NCBI GenBank assembly: GCA_031280705.1
Contig: JAITGJ010000164.1
Span: 1 to 7,579, forward strand
Source of the DNA: Spirochaetaceae bacterium
GTDB taxonomy: Bacteria > Spirochaetota > Spirochaetia > Treponematales > Breznakiellaceae
DNA: 7,579 bases
Direction of reading: 5' to 3'
The notes under the pieces were generated by a model. The model was not told where the DNA came from. It did no database searches and was given only the letters and a program-made list of their open reading frames with translations. Of the stretch, positions 1 to 5,855 are shown piece by piece (position 1 is the first letter of the stretch; every line of letters starts with the position of its first letter). The translations under genes were made by a program, and so were the position numbers.

Positions 1-69
1 AAGCCCTCGTTTTACGATTCCCTTATCAACCACATTGGTAAGCGTAATTTCGTCCCGTGTAATTCCCAT
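1..69 (-). CDS. N-terminus of a probable retropepsin-like (clan AA aspartic protease family) protein, cut by the window edge
   Basis: An ATG at 69-67 opens a frame with no stop down to base 1, giving 23 residues that begin MGITRDEITLTNVVDKG. The start is well supported: GGAGGGA lies at 82-76, six bases upstream, behind a good promoter. From memory, the pattern MG(I/L)T..EI.L.N..D matches the start of small (about 120-residue) retroviral-protease-like proteins common in termite-gut treponemes. In those, a catalytic VDTGA motif follows some 25-30 residues further in, which would lie outside this window. The family assignment is inference from a short stretch; that a protein starts here is much safer. 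The role of these proteins is not established, although they often occur in multiple copies. Confidence 0.5.
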   Translation of the reverse strand, partial: MGITRDEITLTNVVDKGIVKRGL

Positions 70-75
70 TGTTTC

Positions 76-82
76 TCCCTCC
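76..82 (-). promoter_or_regulatory. Strong ribosome binding site for the edge gene
   Basis: On the minus strand GGAGGGA sits six bases before the ATG at 69-67. It fixes the start of a gene of which only 23 codons are visible. Confidence 0.75.
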
Positions 83-100
83 GTATTTTGGGTCATTGTT

Positions 101-129
101 AGTATAACTCATACGGCGGATAGGGGCAA
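101..129 (-). promoter_or_regulatory. Sigma70-type promoter for the edge gene
   Basis: On the minus strand TTGCCC (129-124, four of six to consensus) is followed after exactly 17 bases by TATACT (106-101, five of six). Transcription should begin near base 94, leaving a leader of about 25 bases that holds the GGAGGGA ribosome binding site. The promoter lies in the gap after the stop codon of the 156-758 gene, so the edge gene can be expressed independently of it. Confidence 0.65.
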
Positions 130-155
130 GGCGGAAATTGGGCCGGATCGTTCGC

Positions 156-758
156 CTAAAAATTGGTCAGATAACAAATGCCGACAAGGAGCATCGTTTT
201 GAAACTCTGCTGTTCTTTACGGGCGGCCTCTTCAGTGGGCGGACGGTAACCTCCCGGATGCTGTAGTTTGTTTAACTGACCGCCGTACCACCAGAAAAGC
301 CCGATCTGGGGATCGATACGGAGGGCGTATTCGGTAAAATCGTCCTTATAACTTTGAGCGCCAAAAAAAAGATACGCCAATTCTTCCAAAATAAGGGCGA
401 ATGCGCCCAGCGCGTTTTCGTAATCTTCTTTTTCTATATTTTCGATAAGCGCGGGCAGACGGTTGATCAGTTTTTCTTTCCGCACCTCATCGGCCTTTTC
501 TACCCAGGTTTTTTGAATAAGCAAATCGAGATTGTTCCTGAAATGTCCAAGCGAAGGCTTGAGGTCCGCGCCTGACCGCGCGGACGTGAACATGCGCCGG
601 TAGTCTTCCCCCACGCCCAGAATGTCCGCAAAGGCCGCCGCAGACGCGAAAGAAGGCCCCTCGCCAAGCGGATAACCTTCAGGCGGAAAAAGGGATTCGG
701 CTATTTTGCGGTATTCAGGGGGGATCGCTTCGTTTACGCCCGGCGGACAACTGTACAT
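156..758 (-). CDS. Hypothetical soluble protein, 200 residues
   Basis: I do not recognise this protein. The frame opens just after a stop at 788-786, and the ATG at 758-756 is the only usable start in it. The product is acidic to neutral and probably cytoplasmic, with no signal peptide. A long central part rich in Leu, Glu, Lys and Ala (about residues 70-135) looks helical. An aromatic stretch FFGAQ...FWWYGGQLNKLQ covers about 132-165, and the C-terminus is hydrophobic (MLLVGICYLTNF) but short for a membrane anchor. The start has no clear Shine-Dalgarno sequence, unlike the edge gene and ptsH. Codon choice looks like that of the neighbouring genes. The gene runs the same way as its two minus-strand neighbours but is separated from each by a gap. 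That it is a gene is likely; its function is unknown. Confidence 0.75.
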   Translation of the reverse strand: MYSCPPGVNEAIPPEYRKIAESLFPPEGYPLGEGPSFASAAAFADILGVGEDYRRMFTSARSGADLKPSLGHFRNNLDLLIQKTWVEKADEVRKEKLINRLPALIENIEKEDYENALGAFALILEELAYLFFGAQSYKDDFTEYALRIDPQIGLFWWYGGQLNKLQHPGGYRPPTEEAARKEQQSFKTMLLVGICYLTNF

Positions 759-832
759 ACGGTATATTTGAACAAAAAACCGAAATTAGTCAAGAGCGTA
801 TCCCGAAAGCCGGGCAGGATTGGGTTTTGCCT

Positions 833-838
833 ATTATA
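833..838 (-). promoter_or_regulatory. Possible -10 element for the hypothetical gene
   Basis: A perfect TATAAT lies on the minus strand about 75 bases before the ATG at 758. No good -35 hexamer is found 16-18 bases upstream of it. A second weak candidate is TTGACT nearer the gene (about 796-791), but it has no convincing -10 at normal spacing. Either could serve the 156-758 gene; neither is secure. Confidence 0.25.
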
Positions 839-873
839 CCGGGGTTCCCGGCAGTGCGGACAGAACACAAACC

Positions 874-906
874 GCGGACGCGGGGCCAGTCCCGCACCGG
901 ATCCGC
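874..906 (-). terminator. Stem-loop just after the DUF4838-like gene, possible terminator
   Basis: Read on the minus strand, two nested stems lie within about 40 bases of the TAA at 911-909: outer GCGGA/TCCGC (906-902 with 878-874) and inner GCGGG/CCCGC (895-891 with 884-880). The following bases (GGTTTGTGTTCT) are only moderately T-rich. It could act as a weak intrinsic terminator or a 3' end stabiliser, separating this gene from the 156-758 gene. Confidence 0.35.
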
Positions 907-908
907 CG

Positions 909-2057
909 TTACGCGCCGCCAAAAAGCAGCCTGGTCCCCGGAAAAAACCGTTCCAGCGGGCCGATACCAAACATATTGGACCGGACGCTTACCGCGCCTG
1001 TTTCATCATCCGTGTTTTCCGGGACCACGTTGCCGGTTACGGCCGCGCCATTACCGGGAACATACTCAAAGTATGAAACACGGGCTGCGGGGTTTATCCG
1101 GGCGAGGACATCAGCCGCGGCGCGGACGGCGATACGGTTCTGCTCCCGCCGGGAAAAGGCGCGGCAGGTGGGGCATGAACACCAGGTATCCTCCGCATCC
1201 CGGTCCGGCCACAGGTGAAAAACGGTAACGTCCCGCGCGGCGGCGAAAACACGTTCCGCGCCGCGTTTGATCCGGGCGATGGCGGCCGGACTGGTTGGAC
1301 AAAAATTGAATGTTTTAAGCCGCCGCCCACCTTCCATGCGGAACAGTTCTTTGGGCGCAAAGACGCGGTGTCCGATCAAAAGCGTAAGGTCCCAGCCGCC
1401 CGCCTCCACCGAAAGCGCGGCGCGTTCCGCCTCCTCGCGGAGCAATTCCCCGTTCCGGCGGAAAGCGCCGGAAATCGCGGCAAAAAGCGGCGGCGTTTCT
1501 TCAAGCGGAAGAATCAGCGCGTCCGCGCCGCTGCGTATACCCCAGTGGAGGATATGCATCCGGTCCGCGAGGGGTGTCTCCCGTCCGATAACAAGCCGCC
1601 GCCATTTTGCGCTGTCCGGTTCGGATGGTTGATGCGCGCCGCTTTCGGTCAGGGCGTATACGCCGTCCGCGCCGGGATCGGGGAGTATTTCCACGCCGGG
1701 TTCCGGCCACCTGACGCCGAGCGCGCCCAAAAACCGGTACGCGCCGTTGACAAGGCCCCGCCCGGACGCACCGAAAATTTCAACACGCTCCGGCGCGGCC
1801 CGCCAGGAATAGCCGTTTCTCGCCCGTTCCGCGCCGGCGTTGAGTATGATAGCCGCAGCCGGCCCATCCGGCGCGGAGACGGCGCTTTCAACTGGAATAT
1901 CACCGGAATAAAGTCCCGCCTTTCGCCGCAAAAGTCCAAAAATACGGGATATTTCCGCCGCCGCATACGCGGAAGCATCGTCTCCGGGCGCAAGAACTAC
2001 CCAGTTTTGGGAAAGGTTGAGACTTTTCATATCATAGTTATCGGCGAAACCTGCCAT
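909..2057 (-). CDS. DUF4838-like protein (alpha-glucuronidase-type N-terminal fold), probably C-terminally short
   Basis: 382 residues from the first ATG; an alternative ATG lies at codon 10 (2030). Residues about 90-121 (RVEIFGASGRGLVNGAYRF then LGVRWPEPG) match the pattern seen in the N-terminal domain of GH67 alpha-glucuronidases and DUF4838 proteins. Residues 280-330 hold the DUF4838 hallmark: FHLWPDRD, then CSCPTC (Cys293, 295, 298), then a helix leading into NPAARVSYFEY. Such proteins are usually tied to polysaccharide degradation, but no catalytic role can be assigned here. There is no signal peptide, so it would be cytoplasmic. From memory, family members continue well beyond the point where this one stops, about 50 residues after SYFEY, so it may be truncated. 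Neither ATG has a clear ribosome binding site. The upstream frame stays open to a stop at 2210 without any ATG, GTG or TTG. Family placement is moderately sure; functionality is doubtful. Confidence 0.7.
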   Translation of the reverse strand: MAGFADNYDMKSLNLSQNWVVLAPGDDASAYAAAEISRIFGLLRRKAGLYSGDIPVESAVSAPDGPAAAIILNAGAERARNGYSWRAAPERVEIFGASGRGLVNGAYRFLGALGVRWPEPGVEILPDPGADGVYALTESGAHQPSEPDSAKWRRLVIGRETPLADRMHILHWGIRSGADALILPLEETPPLFAAISGAFRRNGELLREEAERAALSVEAGGWDLTLLIGHRVFAPKELFRMEGGRRLKTFNFCPTSPAAIARIKRGAERVFAAARDVTVFHLWPDRDAEDTWCSCPTCRAFSRREQNRIAVRAAADVLARINPAARVSYFEYVPGNGAAVTGNVVPENTDDETGAVSVRSNMFGIGPLERFFPGTRLLFGGA

Positions 2058-2166
2058 ACGGGTAAATACGGAGGCGTTTCCGCCGGTACATGCACGGCGT
2101 TTTTTCCCGCTCCCGGCAGCAACAGGCGGAAAACCCGGAATACGCCCGGAAACCGGACATATTCCC

Positions 2167-2195
2167 TTTACAGGCGGCCTCCGTTCACTTACAAT
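2167..2195 (+). promoter_or_regulatory. Sigma70-type promoter of ptsH and probably the whole plus-strand operon
   Basis: TTTACA (2167-2172, five of six to consensus), a 17-base spacer, then TACAAT (2190-2195, five of six). Transcription should begin near 2202, giving a leader of about 19 bases before the ptsH ATG. No other convincing promoter or terminator is seen before holA ends, so this is the best candidate for driving the whole set of genes. Confidence 0.7.
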
Positions 2196-2209
2196 AGAAT
2201 AAAACGGTT

Positions 2210-2215
2210 AGGAGA
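2210..2215 (+). promoter_or_regulatory. Ribosome binding site of ptsH
   Basis: AGGAGA ends five bases before the ATG at 2221. It favours this start over the in-frame ATG four codons later. It also puts the active-site histidine at the standard position 15. Confidence 0.75.
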
Positions 2216-2220
2216 TACCG

Positions 2221-2496
2221 ATGATTGAGCGCATGATCACCATCCAGAACCGCGCGGGCATACACGCCCGGCCCGCCGCGATTGTGGTCCAAACCACCAA
2301 GGATTTCACGTGTTCAATTTATATCGAAAAAGGGAATAACCGTATTAACGCAAAATCCATCATGGGCGTCCTGACGCTGGGCGCGGCGTATGGAACGGAA
2401 CTGCGCCTCGTGGCCGACGGAGAGGACGAAGCGGAAGCCATGGAAGCCCTGACGCGGATTTTTGAAAACAAGTTCGACGAGGATCAGGACGGGTAA
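2221..2496 (+). CDS. ptsH: HPr, phosphocarrier protein of the phosphotransferase system
   Basis: 91 residues, normal HPr size. The active-site stretch NRAGIHARPA places His15 exactly, with Arg17 beside it; His15 takes phosphate from enzyme I. The second signature, NAKSIMGVLTLG, holds Ser46, the residue phosphorylated by HPr kinase in organisms that use HPr as a regulator. A C-terminal acidic tail (ENKFDEDQDG) follows the last helix. It acts in the cytoplasm. No enzyme I, enzyme II or hprK gene is beside it. As known for treponemes with an incomplete PTS, the protein may serve regulation more than sugar uptake, which is inference here. It is the first gene after the promoter at 2167-2195. The next gene, a sensor kinase, begins 108 bases later with no terminator between, which suggests co-transcription. 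Confidence 0.93.
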   Translation: MIERMITIQNRAGIHARPAAIVVQTTKDFTCSIYIEKGNNRINAKSIMGVLTLGAAYGTELRLVADGEDEAEAMEALTRIFENKFDEDQDG

Positions 2497-2513
2497 CCCC
2501 GGCGCGTTCGGGT

Positions 2514-2580
2514 CCGCGCGGAATGACGCGGGGACCGCGCGCCGGCGGCATTTGGCGCGGTCAAGCGCCGCGGGGCGGCG
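2514..2580 (+). repeat. Cluster of overlapping inverted repeats (alternative stem-loops) between ptsH and the sensor kinase
   Basis: This GC-rich gap holds a chain of complementary blocks. CCGCG (2514-2518) can pair with CGCGG (2527-2531), which can instead pair with CCGCG (2535-2539). GACCGCGC (2533-2540) pairs perfectly with GCGCGGTC (2555-2562). GGCGC (2554-2558) can pair with GCGCC (2565-2569), and CGCCGC (2566-2571) with GCGGCG (2575-2580). After it comes an A-run, not a T-run, so none is a classical terminator on the plus strand. It may affect mRNA processing or relative expression of ptsH and the genes after it. In sequence this rich in G and C, some pairing is expected by chance. Confidence 0.5.
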
Positions 2581-2604
2581 TCAGAAAAAAACAAAAGGCA
2601 CACG

Positions 2605-4491
2605 GTGAAGACGGTCAAACTACACTCAAAACATTTTTTTCTGAATGTCCGGGGACTTACCCTCATTTATCTTCTGCTCTGCGTGCTTACGGTATTTTTT
2701 TCGCGGACGTACTTTACCGAAACGCTGGAAGGCGGCTCGGTTCCCGGCGCCCTGCCCTTTCTGGTGTTTCTCACCATTCCGTGCGCTATCCTTGTATTTC
2801 TTGCCATTTCCATGGTCAAACTGGTCCGGGAATCGGTTTCAAAAAAAACCGGCGGGCGATTTCAGATACGGCTGTTTCTCTACTTTATCGTGATTGTGGT
2901 ATTTGCCGCGGTGCCGGTTACCGTGATTACGACGCAGGCAATTTATGTGATAGTCCGGTACTGGCGTTCGATTCACCTTGAGACGGCCCTGGACGGCGCG
3001 GAGCATCTTGCCCTGGAGCATTACCGGCTCCAGCTTGAACGCTGTGAGGCGCTCGTCAACACGCAGGCCGCCCGCATTGAAACGCTGATGACCGGCGCCG
3101 GCCCCCATCCTGAATATCCTGACATGCGCCCCTTCATTACGCCGGAGGCCCTGTTCAGCGCGGCCGGCACGCGGGACGTACTCGCCGTGCAGGATTTCCG
3201 CTGGGACGGGGATTTCTGGGTTCCGGGCGCTTTCGCGGGGCGGCCCGAACTGGAACTTGCCATGCCGCCCACGGCGCAAAGCGGGTTTGTCCCCCGGGAA
3301 ATTCCCCGGGACCAGGACCTGATCCGCTACATCCAGACGACAACCGCGAACGGGCGCTCCGCGCGGACCCGCATCCGGGTAATCAGTTGGCATTTGGCGG
3401 ACCGGTTCGACGAAACCGTCAAAACGCTCGACGCCGAAAAACTCCGCTACCGGCAGATAAACAATCTGGGGGCAAATCTCAAGGTGCCGCTCATTCTGTA
3501 CTACGGCATGTTTTTTTTCCCCACGCTGCTGATGACGGCCATTGTCGCCATATCATTTACCCGTCTGATTTCCCAGCCCCTCATGGAGTTGACCGACGCG
3601 ACAAAACGGGTCGCGGAAGGGGATTTTTCGGTTCAGATTCTGGTCCGCCAGGGGGACGAATTCGGCGCGTTGATCCGCGCGTTTAACGCGATGGTGCGGG
3701 ACCTCGAAAAATCCCGCAACGCCCTGGTCAAGGCCGAAAAAATATCGGTCTGGCAAAGCATGGCCCAGCAGCTTGCCCACGAAATCAAAAATCCCCTCAC
3801 GCCGATCCGGCTTTCCGCCGAACGGGTACTCAGGCGCTGGCAGAATCACCCCGATCGCGTGGGGGAAATTCTTGAATCCTCCATGATGGCCGTGATCCAG
3901 GAAGTGCAGGGACTTTCCAATATGCTGACCGATTTCCGCAACCTTTCCCGGCCCCTGGCAAGCTCCGGCATCTGGACCGCCCTTCACCCGGTTATCGCCG
4001 GAGCCGTCGCGGCCTTCCTCACCCCGTACCCCGCCGTGCGCTTCAACATGGACTATGTGGACCAGGAAGTGGAAGTCCGCATGGAAAGCCAGTATGTGAG
4101 CCAGATTCTGCGGAACCTCATTATTAACGCCATCGACGCGATGGACGAAAAGGGGGACATCCAATTTCGCACGGATCTTGTGCGGAAGCAGGAAGGCCAC
4201 TATTGCCGGTTTTCCATCCGGGACACGGGAAAGGGCATTCCCGCCGCCGAACGGGAGCAGGTATTTACGCCGTATTTTACGACAAAAAATACCGGCACGG
4301 GGCTGGGGCTTCCCATCGTGGAGCGCATCGTTACCGGCCACGGCGGATCCATCTGGCTCGATTCCGCGGAAGGGGCGGGAACGACATTTTTTATCGATTT
4401 TCCCCTGGACGGTTCGCTCCTGCCTCGGGAACACGCCGCTGCCGCTTCACCGGAGGGCGCGGCGGCTCATGGCGGGGAGGCGTCCGTATGA
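2605..4491 (+). CDS. NtrY-like membrane sensor histidine kinase
   Basis: 628 residues from a GTG start; AAAAGG (2593-2598) sits six bases upstream. Three membrane segments lie near the N-terminus (about 17-33, 48-74, 88-118). An extracytoplasmic domain (about 120-292) and a fourth segment (about 294-320) follow. A HAMP linker (about 322-373) leads to the kinase core: phospho-acceptor His392 in QLAHEIKNPLTPIRLSAE, N-box NLIINAIDAMD (504-514), DTGKGIP (540-546), FTPYFTTK (554-561) and GTGLGLPIV (564-572). All catalytic motifs are intact. The layout is that of NtrY, except that no PAS domain separates HAMP from the His domain. It should autophosphorylate on His392 and pass phosphate to the regulator encoded by the next gene, with which it overlaps by four bases (ATGA). 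The signal is unknown. The Ala/Gly-rich C-terminal tail (about 605-628) is outside the fold. In T. pallidum the likely counterpart is annotated AtoS; NtrY-like fits the architecture better. Confidence 0.92.
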   Translation: MKTVKLHSKHFFLNVRGLTLIYLLLCVLTVFFSRTYFTETLEGGSVPGALPFLVFLTIPCAILVFLAISMVKLVRESVSKKTGGRFQIRLFLYFIVIVVFAAVPVTVITTQAIYVIVRYWRSIHLETALDGAEHLALEHYRLQLERCEALVNTQAARIETLMTGAGPHPEYPDMRPFITPEALFSAAGTRDVLAVQDFRWDGDFWVPGAFAGRPELELAMPPTAQSGFVPREIPRDQDLIRYIQTTTANGRSARTRIRVISWHLADRFDETVKTLDAEKLRYRQINNLGANLKVPLILYYGMFFFPTLLMTAIVAISFTRLISQPLMELTDATKRVAEGDFSVQILVRQGDEFGALIRAFNAMVRDLEKSRNALVKAEKISVWQSMAQQLAHEIKNPLTPIRLSAERVLRRWQNHPDRVGEILESSMMAVIQEVQGLSNMLTDFRNLSRPLASSGIWTALHPVIAGAVAAFLTPYPAVRFNMDYVDQEVEVRMESQYVSQILRNLIINAIDAMDEKGDIQFRTDLVRKQEGHYCRFSIRDTGKGIPAAEREQVFTPYFTTKNTGTGLGLPIVERIVTGHGGSIWLDSAEGAGTTFFIDFPLDGSLLPREHAAAASPEGAAAHGGEASV

Positions 4492-5855
4492 CCAAAATAC
4501 TGATAATTGATGATGAGCCGGGCATTCGCTCGGCGCTGGCTTCAATCGTGGAAGATGAGGGCTACCGGGCCTTTACCGCGGCGGACGCGCCGGCGGGGAT
4601 CCAGGTGCTTGAAGAAGAGGATGTGCGGCTCATTTTTCTGGATGTCCTGCTCCCGAAAATGGGCGGCCTTGAAGCGCTGGAACAGATACACCGGGATTTT
4701 CCCGCTACGGAAATCGTGATGATCTCCGGCCACGCCAATATCGATATGGCCGTGCGGGCGGTAAAACTGGGCGCGTTCGATTTTCTGGAAAAACCCCTTT
4801 CCCTGGACAAGGTGCTGACCGTGTGCCGGAACGCCCTCACCATACAAAAACTCCGGGAAGAAAACACGGATCTGCGAAAAAAAACCGTTCAGGGCGATGA
4901 GATCATCGGGGTAAGCGAGCCCATGCGAAAAGTCCGGGACCTGGTACGGCAGGCCGCGGCGAGCGATGCCCGCATCCTGATTACCGGGGAAAACGGCACG
5001 GGCAAAGAAATTATCGCACGGGCCATACACCGCCTTTCCGAACGGTCCGCGCGCAATTTTGTGGAGGTAAACTGCGCCGCCATTCCCGACACGCTGATTG
5101 AGAGCGAACTGTTCGGCCACGAAAAAGGGGCCTTTACCGACGCCGTTTCCAGCCGGCGCGGACGGTTCGAGGTGGCCAACGGCGGAACGCTCTTTATGGA
5201 CGAAATCGGCGACATGACCCTCGCCGCGCAGGCGAAAGTTCTGCGGGTTATTCAGGAACAGAAACTGGAGCGGGTTGGCAGCGAAAAAACGATATCGGTT
5301 GACGTGCGGCTCGTGGCGGCCACGAACAAAAACCTTGAGGCCGAAGTCGCGCGGGGGACATTCCGGCAGGATCTTTTTTTCCGCCTCAACGTGATCCCGG
5401 TGTATATTCCGCCCCTGCGGGAACGGCAGGAAGATATACCCATCCTGCTGCTTCATTTTCTCCGGGAACTGGACGCCGGGAATATTGAACTCGAAAACGA
5501 CGCCGTGGCGTATCTTTCCGCGTATGAATGGCCGGGCAATGTACGGGAACTGCGTAATCTGGCGGAACGTATCGTGGTGATGCACCAGGGAAACTCCATC
5601 GGCGCGCGGGCCCTGCAAAATCTGATTCAGCAAAGCGGAAGCCCCGCGCCGGAGGGGGATGGTCAAGCCGCCGCCCGGAGCGATATACTGGATCTGGCCT
5701 ATGGAGACGCGCGGGAACTTTTTGAAAAGCGGTACCTTGAGTATCAGCTTGCCAAAAATGGGGGCGTCATTGCCCGCACCGCGGAAGCCATCGGCATGTA
5801 TCCCAGCAACCTCCATGCGAAGCTGCGTAAATATAATATAAGGACCGAGCGATGA
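4488..5855 (+). CDS. NtrX-like sigma54-dependent response regulator
   Basis: 455 residues. The ATG at 4488 overlaps the kinase stop (ATGA) and has GGGGAGG (4474-4480) seven bases before it. The open frame reaches further upstream, but that part lies inside the kinase gene. The receiver domain (1-115) has Asp8, Asp9, phospho-acceptor Asp52, Ser80 and Lys102. The AAA+ domain (about 137-365) has Walker A GENGTGKE (167-174), Walker B GGTLFMDE (232-239), sensor I VAATN (276-280), arginines 293 and 299, and EWPGNVRELRN (347-357). The C-terminus (about 431-455) is a Fis-type helix-turn-helix whose IGMYPSNLHAKLRK resembles NtrX. It should activate sigma54 promoters when phosphorylated. The sigma54-contact loop reads GAFTDA (214-219) instead of GAFTGA. 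Target genes cannot be read from this window. Confidence 0.93.
   Translation: MTKILIIDDEPGIRSALASIVEDEGYRAFTAADAPAGIQVLEEEDVRLIFLDVLLPKMGGLEALEQIHRDFPATEIVMISGHANIDMAVRAVKLGAFDFLEKPLSLDKVLTVCRNALTIQKLREENTDLRKKTVQGDEIIGVSEPMRKVRDLVRQAAASDARILITGENGTGKEIIARAIHRLSERSARNFVEVNCAAIPDTLIESELFGHEKGAFTDAVSSRRGRFEVANGGTLFMDEIGDMTLAAQAKVLRVIQEQKLERVGSEKTISVDVRLVAATNKNLEAEVARGTFRQDLFFRLNVIPVYIPPLRERQEDIPILLLHFLRELDAGNIELENDAVAYLSAYEWPGNVRELRNLAERIVVMHQGNSIGARALQNLIQQSGSPAPEGDGQAAARSDILDLAYGDARELFEKRYLEYQLAKNGGVIARTAEAIGMYPSNLHAKLRKYNIRTER
5832..5837 (+). promoter_or_regulatory. Perfect TATAAT just before lexA, possible internal -10
   Basis: TATAAT lies in the last codons of the regulator gene (Tyr-Asn-Ile), about 15 bases before the lexA ATG. 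No good -35 is found 16-18 bases upstream. A transcript from here would start near 5844, at the edge of the lexA ribosome binding site, so it would be almost leaderless. It may be chance from the codons. Confidence 0.2.
5840..5844 (+). promoter_or_regulatory. Ribosome binding site of lexA
   Basis: AAGGA lies seven bases before the lexA ATG, inside the last codons of the regulator gene, and supports the ATGA overlap start. Confidence 0.6.

Noticed and set aside
734..970. Minus-strand open frame of 78 residues with a CPHC motif, overlapping the end of the DUF4838-like gene
   Set aside because: Only a single CxxC pair is present, there is no start signal, and it overlaps two better-supported genes. 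I also considered it as a frameshifted continuation of the DUF4838 domain, but its residues do not resemble the family.
1215..2228. Plus-strand open frame of 337 residues opposite the DUF4838-like gene
   Set aside because: It is antisense to a protein with recognisable motifs, is extremely rich in Arg, Gly and Pro, shows no family motif, and runs over the ptsH start. It is a by-product of GC-rich coding DNA.
2565..2600. Hairpin plus A-run as an intrinsic terminator
   Set aside because: On the plus strand the run after the hairpin is A, not T. On the minus strand the T-run comes before the hairpin. Neither direction gives a terminator.
3553..4434. Minus-strand open frame of 293 residues opposite the sensor kinase
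   Set aside because: Same reason: the kinase on the plus strand is clear, and the antisense frame lacks motifs and a ribosome binding site.
4203..4487. Upstream in-frame extension of the response regulator
   Set aside because: It lies inside the kinase ATP-binding domain in another frame. The ATG at 4488 has a strong ribosome binding site, and the receiver domain begins right there.
4542..5816. Minus-strand open frame of 424 residues opposite the response regulator
   Set aside because: The plus strand carries an intact sigma54-type regulator with all catalytic motifs. The antisense frame has no recognisable motif or start signal and is long only because stops are rare in GC-rich antisense DNA.
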